From: Raphanus sativus | Taxonomy: Eukaryota > Streptophyta > Magnoliopsida > Brassicales > Brassicaceae | NCBI RefSeq assembly: GCF_000801105.2 | Contig: NC_079513.1 | Coordinates: forward strand, 23,900,273-23,964,272 | Length of the DNA stretch: 64,000 nt | Direction of reading: 5' to 3' | Shown: piece by piece, positions 57,172 through 64,000 of the stretch | Position numbering within the stretch: the stretch's first letter is position 1 | Layout of the letters: each line of letters opens with the position of its first letter | Program-made: the position numbers and the translations under genes | Notes under the pieces: model-generated | Database searches by the model: none | Told to the model about the DNA's origin: nothing | Seen by the model: the letters and a program-made list of their open reading frames with translations, nothing else

Positions 57172-57697
57172 TCACTCTTCAAGCTCTAAAGCTTTGAAAT
57201 ATTTACCATCTAAAAGATAGGTTCCAATGGAGAGTCGAACTGCCCATAAGTCCTTTGGTTTTCTGGACACGATTCTGCAATAATTAAAAGAAAATAAAAT
57301 GGTTAAGGAACACAAGAACGTGAAACTCTAGGTGTCTTAATTACCAAGAAGACATGGTTTTCTATGAGTTTTATGATTAGTTTGAGTTTTGTCCTAAAAT
57401 TTAAACGGTTAATGGAATATGGATGAAGAAGGAGAAGGAGAAGACCTTCCAACATCGCCAGGCTTAACCAAGCCAGAGTTAGCCCTTAGACAAGGCATTG
57501 AAGCGGCTGTTTTTATCACTTTAGGGGCTTCCACGATGATGATTGGTGATCCAACTTGGAGCTTCGATTTTGGTGGGGGAGGCTCTTGAGCAGTCTCACA
57601 GCATCTCACAGTGAGTCGTGGGGGTGAAGGATACACTGTAACATACCCCTGACTGCGTCTTGGAGAATCTAGTAGAAGAAGCAAAGGATAGGGCCAT
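57172..57697 (-). pseudogene. CRR42: CRR42 (DUF3148), with an apparent frameshift in the transit peptide
   Basis: Two exons, 57697-57446 and 57274-57172. The DUF3148 core is complete: LQVGSPIIIVEAPKVIKTA and PCLRANSGLVKPGDVG in exon 1, then RIVSRKPKDLWAVRLSIGTYLL in exon 2. The family member CRR42 (At5g20935) is a stromal factor for assembly of the chloroplast NDH complex. The natural ATG at 57697 opens a transit-peptide-like MALSFASSTRF frame that is one base out of phase with the core. The exons sum to 355 bp, which is one more than a multiple of three. The likely extra base is in the run of five G at 57620-57624 (plus strand). Either the gene is broken, or it uses another start, or this is a sequencing error. 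Confidence 0.75.
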
Positions 57698-58902
57698 GGA
57701 AGAAGCAATTGTGAGTCTTGGGTTGTATGAGTGGACGAAGTAGGATTTTATCTTGGAGTAATTGCTTGTAAGCCAATGATCCCAGGTTATGTACATAAGT
57801 ACATTGCTTCGGTTTTGTTTTGGTTTACACTTTGGTTGACCAGAGATCTGGCAGAAACCATACTTAGCCAGCCAAACGGATTTTTTTCATTCTATACTTT
57901 ACACTATAGAAAAGTTTTCCATAAAAAGAGTTTTCACATTTCTCATACTCGAAAAACCCTTAAAAAGTATTTGAAATCATTCTATACTTTACACTATAGT
58001 GTTATTCAATTTATTGATATTCTAATTCTATTAAGTATTCGTGTTATTCTTGGTAGATTTCATGGTAAAATGTATTTGAAAAAAGGGATTGATGAAAATT
58101 TTTGGTAAAAACGATGGATTCCGTGGAATATGTGATTGTGTTATAATTAAAAAAAGTTCTAAAAAAAAGTTCATATATTTTAAAATTATTATTTTTTTAT
58201 TTAAAAAAAAAACTTTTTCACCCAAAAAATATTTAATAACGAACAAACCCACAGACAATAATAGTTATATATATGGATGTCAAAATGGGTAAAACTTAAT
58301 GGATCAATCTAAACCATGGATCTTGATGGATAGAAAAATTGGATACAAATGAATTCATATAATTTATATAAGAAATTTTCTAAGTAGTTTCTAATTTTTA
58401 AATATTTTATTTTGTGCAATTTGTATATATATTTATAATTTATACTTTACTATAACATAAGTTCTTTTTTATAAAAAGAATAATTAAGAACATGTCATTT
58501 TTATTTTATTTGGAAATAATAGTTACAATATTTTTGATAATTTTTAGTGGTAAATTATAATTATTTTGTTGCAGTATTTTAAAGTAATGTATTAATTATT
58601 TTTTGAAAAACTAGAAATACAGAAAAATAAAAAAAAATCAAAACCAAAATCTAAAAAGTCAAAAACTAAAAAAAAAAACTGAAAATAAAAAACTAAAATT
58701 TAAAAACTGCTAAAACCGAACCGGATCACAACCAGACCGACTACATCCTTTCCTCCTGATCAAGAAAACTCTTTGCAGCTTCCTACAAAAATCTCAGAAG
58801 ACAGTTATAGATCTTTCTTCATTCCATCAAATTCTTTCCAAAATCCTCAATTCTCTCGAAACCCCGGAATCCTCCTCATATCTCAGAAGGAAAAAATCTT
58901 TA
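57698..58902. other. Intergenic between CRR42 and AIP2 (divergent)
   Basis: Shared upstream region of the two divergent genes. CATTCTATACTTTACACTAT occurs twice (about 57888 and 57980). From about 58272 a GGATGTCAAAATGGG start resembles an hAT-type end, but no partner end was found. No gene. Confidence 0.4.
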
Positions 58903-60602
58903 ATGGATGCACCACCGTCTCTTTCCGAGGAAAGCTTGAAGCTTGAGCTCGAGGATCTGCAGAAACAGCTGAACAAAAGCTGAGATTCGAGACATCCGTT
59001 CGTTCTATTCATTCTCTCCTCCGTGATCGCTACTCTTCCTCCTCTCCTTCTCTCCGCAAACAGGTTTGTTAATTAATTATTTACTTTAGGGATTGAATTA
59101 GGAATCAAGTTTCTTCCTTTCGTGTTCTTTCATTACAATTGTGAAGAGTCAATTGATCCGACATGAGTTTCAAAGGTGGAACTTGTTTCGTTCGGTTTCA
59201 ATGTTATGTTTGTCTAGTTACCTTTCTGACCCGACAACATTGTTTAGTTTTAAGACAAACATATACAAACATTGATGCTGTCTTGTATATATATATATAT
59301 ATATATATATATTAGGAATCAAGCATCTTTCTTTCTTTCTTTGTTTCCATTACAATTGTGGAGAAGGTTTAGTCTTAATCCAAAGGATCTATCTTTCCGA
59401 CATGAGAGTTTCAACAGACACTTTGTTTTGTTCTGTTTCTATGTTGTAACCGAATAAAATGTTTGTGTAGTCATATCAAGCATCTTCCTTTGTGTTCACC
59501 ATTAACAATTGTGGAGAAGGTCCATCTTTACGTCAAGTTGATCCAGATTCTTTGTTTTTTTGCTCTGTTTCTATGTTATAATCGAATGAATGTTTTTGTA
59601 GTTTACCTCTCTCTCTGACACGTGTTTGTGCAGTTCTATACAGTTGTATCTCGTGTGGCAACTGTTCTGAAGACGAGATACACAGCTACTGGCTTTTGGG
59701 TTGCGGGGCTGAGCCTCTTCGAGGAAGCTGAGCGGCTCGTCTCTGATGCTTCCGAGAAGAAACACTTGAAATCTTGCATCGAACAAGCCAAGGAGCAGCT
59801 AACCGAGGTAGATACTCAGCCGACGACCGAGAGCGCACCGCAAGGCTATCTTTTCGAGGGGCATCTGACGGTTGATCGCGAGCCGCCGCAGCCTCAGTGG
59901 CTGGTGCAGCAGAATCTCATGTCTGCTTTCTCTTCTATCGTTGCCGGTGAATCCTCCTCTAATGCTGCTGATGCTATTGGAAACGCTCTTGGGGAAACGG
60001 CTAACTTGATGCAAGAACTCATCAATGGTCTTGACAGTATCATCCCAGAGGTAGTTTTTTATTAATCATTTAGCATTGACCTTTTCTTCTATTATTTTAA
60101 AAAAAAAAATATATCGTCTATTCAGATACTAGAAGAAGGAGGACCACCAAGAGTACCACCGGCGAGTAAAGAAGTAGTGGAGAAACTTCCAGTGATTGTG
60201 TTTAGTGAGGAGATGCTTAAAAAGTTTGGAGCAGATGCAGAATGTTGTATCTGCAAGGAGAATCTGGTAATCGGCGACAAAATGCAGGAGCTGCCATGCA
60301 AGCACACGTTTCATCCTCCTTGTTTAAAGCCTTGGCTGGTATATATATTAGAAAAAAGAAACCATCCTTGTTTTCACTGTTGTTGAAAGTTGCATTATTT
60401 ATATAGCTTACAGAGTAAGAACAATAGCTTATGATTGTGTGCTGTGTGACAGGACGAGCATAACTCTTGCCCTATATGCCGCCATGAGTTACCGACAGAT
60501 GATCAGAAGTACGAGAGCTGGAAAGAGAGGGAGAAAGAGGCTGAGGAAGAGCGTAAAGGCGCAGAGAATGCTGTCCGTGGAGGCGAATATATGTACGTTT
60601 AG
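58903..60602 (+). pseudogene. AIP2: AIP2-like RING-H2 E3 ligase with an apparent one-base deletion in exon 1
   Basis: Four exons: 58903-59063, 59634-60050, 60126-60338, 60453-60602. They encode MDAPPSLSEESLKLELEDLQ, the helical N-terminal half, and a RING-H2 finger CCICKENLVIGDK..CKHTFHPPCLKPWL/DEHNSCPICR with all eight ligands, then a charged tail ending YMYV. In Arabidopsis AIP2 (At5g20910) ubiquitinates ABI3 and dampens ABA signalling. The exons sum to 941 bp, one short of a multiple of three. After QKQLNK the frame reads TGA at 58981, and one more A in the run at 58975-58978 would restore the family sequence (KLRFE). Either a recent null allele or a sequencing error; everything downstream is intact. 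Confidence 0.8.
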
Positions 60603-60804
60603 AAGAATAGTGTGACACACTTCATCTGCGTTCTTACATCTCCCATGTTATGTATTTTACTCTTTTTTTTTCTACTATGTATTGATCTCATTCTTACCGA
60701 ACTTCATTCCCATAATGAATACATAAATTCTCACTTTGAATATATATCATCACATACTGACCCAAGCATGTTTTTAGTTACATCAATAATCCTTTAATTA
60801 ATTA

Positions 60805-61094
60805 CTCTCTCCGTTTCAGATTAATTGTCGTTGTAGAAAAAAAAATTATTTTCAGAATAAGTGTCGATTAATTGTCGTTGTAGTAAAAAAAAATTTTTTC
60901 AGAATAAGTGTCGTTTTATAATTTCGATGCAAAATTTATTAATAAGATTTTTTTATTTATTTTTATTGGTTGAAATATAGTTAGTTGTATGGATAATGAC
61001 TTTTTTGTTTTGAAAATATACAAAATTAAATATTTTCTTAATTTGTGTGCATAAACCTAAACCTAAAACGACGAATAAAGTGAAATGGAGGGAG
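60805..61094. mobile_element. Stowaway-like MITE, 290 bp
   Basis: Ends CTCTCTCCGTTTCA (60805) and TGAAATGGAGGGAG (ending 61094) are inverted repeats flanked by TA. An internal tandem repeat with AATTGTCGTTGTAG..CAGAATAAGTGTCG lies near 60820-60915. No coding content. Confidence 0.8.
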
Positions 61095-61096
61095 TA

Positions 61097-61891
61097 TTTA
61101 TTACAAAATAAGAATCAATTAGACTTGTGAAACGATTACATTCAGCCAATATACAAACGCGCACACACACGCATTGTTAAAACTGATATAAAAAAAGAGG
61201 AGTGGGACGGTAAATCATCAATTGGTCTCACAGGCTGCTTAAGGTGCAACAGATGAACTGGCTGCTTCATTTTTACCTGCCAAAAGCTTAGCGGTAAGTG
61301 CCTTTTAAATCCAGTTTTGGTGGATCGGCCGCGTAACAGGCGAGAGAAGAACGATGAGGATAAGGAAGATTAAGAAAGTAGTAGTAGTAGAGAGAGTAGA
61401 AGTCACATGTTATGTTGTGATGGATGGAATGGGAAGTAAAAGAAAAGAGAGATGTAGTAGTAGTATTTATTAAGGGAGTGTGGATGAATTAGCAGTGACC
61501 TGGCTGGAGCCAAGTCAAGACTTCAATTGACAACGTGCTTTGGTGTTGCTCAAAATTCAGAAACATTACACTATTTAAGCCAACCATTATCGGGAAGTAT
61601 CTTGTAGGTACTATGAACTTACATAGTCATTAATGATTGGCCCAGTGGGCTCGAATAGGGCTTAGTCTTATCTTGTTGATAGTCGATGACTCATCATTAT
61701 ATATCTTTTAGTGTGCAATTTAAAAATGACATCTGAGAGGGGGGTATTACTGTCTCTGTGCTTTTCTTCTAGGGTTCACAAAGATCTAACTTTGTTCATT
61801 TCTACTCTCTCTACTTACCTTCACCACAAGATACTTCGTCTTCGGAGACTTCCTACACCGAGAAGCCCACTGTCGTCTCCCGATCTTATCA
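61097..61891. other. Spacer between AIP2 and CCT2
   Basis: Holds the CCT2 promoter. In Arabidopsis a JAZ gene (JAZ12, At5g20900) lies in this interval, as I recall it; I see no TIFY or Jas motif here on either strand. A moderately GC-rich patch at 61230-61460 has no convincing ATG-initiated frame. Confidence 0.5.
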
Positions 61892-63965
61892 ATGCCGGTA
61901 TGACTCTCACGTCGTCTCTTTCATTCTTTTTTTTTGTTTTGCGTTCTCGTTTGCCGCCAAATTAACTTTCTCTATTCGTATTGTAATTAGATCGATAAGA
62001 TCTTCAAAGATGATGCTAGTGAAGAGAAAGGGGAACGTGCCAGGATGGTGAAGCTTCTTCTTTCTTTATCCTTTAGGTGGTTTTGTCAGATTCACTGTTA
62101 CTGGTTTTAATCTGATTTTGTTTTTTTTTTGGTTTGCTCGTTTAGGCATCATTCATTGGTGCAATGGCCGTTGCTGATCTCGTTAAGTCTACCTTAGGCC
62201 CTAAGGGAATGGTATCTTCCAAAATCCCTAATGTTTTATGAGCTCAAAATTCGATTTTAGCTTTATTATTGAATTGTTTGCTGAGTGTTTTGTATTCTTT
62301 TTTAAGGATAAAATCTTGCAATCTACTGGTAGAGGTCATTCCGTCACTGTTACCAACGATGGTGCGACTATTCTCAAGTCGCTTCACATTGACAACCCCG
62401 CTGCTAAAGTTCTTGTTGGTATGTGTTTCTTTAGTTTTTCAGATTTGTTTGCTTTTATGTTGGAGATTTCTCATTTCTTGTATTTGATTTATTGTTTCTT
62501 CAGATATCTCGAAGGTTCAAGATGATGAGGTTGGTGATGGGACTACTTCTGTTGTTGTTTTGGCCGGGGAGCTTTTGAGGGAAGCTGAAAAGCTTGTAAC
62601 TTCTAAGATCCACCCCATGACGATTATAGCTGGTAAGCTTCTTAATATCTATTTTAAGTGTATAGATGATATAAGCTTCTTTCCAATATGACGATGATGT
62701 CCATTTTCTGGTTTTTTTTAGGTTACAGGATGGCTGCAGAGTGTGCTCGTGATGCTTTACTAAAAAGAGTAATTGATAATAAGGAGAACGCAGGTAACTC
62801 ATTATTAGAGCTGCCAATTCTCTTGTTTGGATGATTTTTTTTTTCATGGTTGGTTGAGTTCAAGCAGTGTTTTCCTTTACGATTAACTTTTGGAAATCAT
62901 GCTGTTGTTTACAGTATTTTGTTTTGTGTCAATGCAGAGAAGTTTAGGTCAGACTTGATGAAGATTGCAATGACTACGTTATGCTCCAAAATTCTCTCGC
63001 AAGACAAGGAACACTTTGCAGAAATGGCTGTGGATGCTGTTTTCAGGCTGAAGGTTCCATCCCTGCCTCCTTTTTGAAATTCGTTTTGGATTGCTAGTAT
63101 GATTTTTTTCTTACATTCTGGTGTTGTCGTTCAAATAGGGAAGCACAAATTTGGAAGCTATTCAAATCATCAAAAAGCCTGGAGGTTCTCTGAGGGATTC
63201 CTTTCTGGATGAAGGGTAAGAAACCACTTGTGCCTTTTTGCACCTGTTCAACTTCTGTTACCGAGAGCTATTGATCTCTATTTAGTGTTCATTTGTTCAT
63301 GGTTACTATGTCGTGTTTCTACTGCTTTCCTGTTACAGAGATTATTACCTTAGGTGTATGTATAGCCGTGCGTTAGAATGATGAAATGCATTATGTCATC
63401 ATGTTATTGTGCGTTCCTCCTTTTGTGCATCCAGTAATATTGTTTTCTGACATCTCAAACGTTAATCTATTCCCTTCAGATTTATTCTTGACAAGAAGAT
63501 CGGAATTGGGCAGCCAAAGCGCATCGAAAACGCAAAGATCTTGGTAGCAAACACTGCAATGGACACTGATAAAGTGAAAATTTATGGTGCACGTGTCCGT
63601 GTGGATTCTATGACCAAGGTGGCCCAGATCGAAGGGGCTGAGAAGGAAAAGATGAAAGACAAGGTGAACAAGATACTAGCCCACGGTATCAACTGCTTTG
63701 TTAACAGGCAGCTGATCTACAATTTCCCCGAGGAACTCTTCGCAGACGCTGGTGTGCTTGCTATTGAGCATGCTGACTTCGAAGGAATAGAGCGTCTTGG
63801 TCTGGTCACAGGCGGTGAAATAGCTTCGACCTTTGACAACCCGGAATCTGTTAAGCTTGGACATTGCAAGCTCATCGAAGAGATCATGATTGGTGAAGAC
63901 AAGTTGATCCATTTCTCTGGTGTTGAGATGGGCCAGGCTTGTTCAATTGTTCTAAGGGGTGCTAG
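61892..63965 (+). CDS. CCT2: Chaperonin CCT subunit beta (CCT2), 5' part, runs off the window
   Basis: Nine exons in the window: 61892-61897 (only ATGCCG), 61991-62047, 62146-62211, 62307-62418, 62504-62632, 62722-62793, 62938-63053, 63139-63215, 63480-63965. They encode 373 residues of about 530. Group II chaperonin motifs are present: [32 protein letters not shown] and [20 protein letters not shown] (nucleotide binding and hydrolysis), then the apical domain and GGEIAS. The last exon ends GGTGCTAG before a GT donor, so the TAG at 63963 is not the true stop. CCT/TRiC folds actin, tubulin and other cytosolic clients. The two-codon first exon is easily missed by gene finders. Corresponds to At5g20890. 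Confidence 0.95.
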
Positions 63966-64000
63966 GTAGCCATTCTTCACTCCCGCTTCTTAGAAATAAT

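Noticed and set aside
58272..58740. A third hAT element
   Set aside because: Only a start-like GGATGTCAAAATGGG and some ACCGAACC words are seen. No matching end and no 8-bp duplication could be found.
61230..61460. Possible small secreted peptide gene on the minus strand
   Set aside because: A hydrophobic frame and a separate ALTAKLLAGKNEAASSSVAP frame exist, but there is no suitable ATG and a stop separates them.
63961..63969. TAG at the end of the last CCT2 exon as a true stop
   Set aside because: It spans the exon/intron border (GCTAG before GT). The family protein continues for about 150 residues beyond this point.
1..64000. CRISPR arrays, operons, riboswitches or prophage
   Set aside because: The window is plant nuclear DNA; no evenly spaced short repeats, operon layout or phage genes were seen.

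Overview
The window is nuclear plant DNA from a member of the Brassicaceae, probably Brassica or a close relative. Its genes have many GT-AG introns, the spacers are AT-rich, and several plant transposon classes are present (hAT, Stowaway, Helitron, Mutator-type, Ty3 chromovirus). As far as I can recall them, the genes match Arabidopsis thaliana chromosome 5 loci in descending order from about At5g21960 (ERF016) to At5g20890 (CCT2). Many Arabidopsis neighbours are absent, which suggests a fractionated segment of a palaeopolyploid genome. Locus and symbol assignments come from memory of protein families and need a search to confirm.

Layout, left to right. An AP2/ERF factor (2144-2767) follows a foldback MITE. 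Then come a non-LTR-like remnant, an hAT element (6004-7144), an OXS3-like gene (7946-8769), a YGGT-family gene YLMG2 (9752-10829) and a leucine-rich (RNI/Rad7-like) gene on the minus strand (11260-13435). Next are tRNA-Asp(GUC) (15518-15589), calmodulin (15773-16579), a decayed LARP1 C-terminal fragment (17048-18091), NHL13-like (minus), a secreted LRR protein (minus), HYC1 hyccin (minus) and BPM5 MATH-BTB (minus). A roughly 3-kb Helitron (29583-32658) with a second Helitron nested in its captured RPA-like gene precedes CNX1 (32956-37289). Another hAT element separates CNX1 from the plastidic methionine synthase MS3 (38566-42340). An RTM2-like HSP20 gene (minus) is followed by a TIR element (44064-45177) that carries tRNA-like modules.

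The most informative part is 45.2-57.0 kb, a recent tandem duplication of a GH3 beta-glucosidase gene (BGLC1-like). Copy 1 (51510-54359) is intact but has a young, coding-intact 5.6-kb Ty3/chromovirus inserted in its upstream region. The insertion site is preserved empty ahead of copy 2. Copy 2 (55258-56946) is a pseudogene: it lost exons 4-7 and most of exon 8, and the junction is filled with short copies of local sequence. The two copies are almost identical until a sharp divergence boundary inside the last exon.

The right end holds CRR42 (minus) and AIP2 (plus), each with an apparent one-base indel in a homopolymer run, and the 5' two thirds of CCT2, which runs off the window. The genes are independent plant transcription units; apart from the tandem glucosidases I see no functional cluster.
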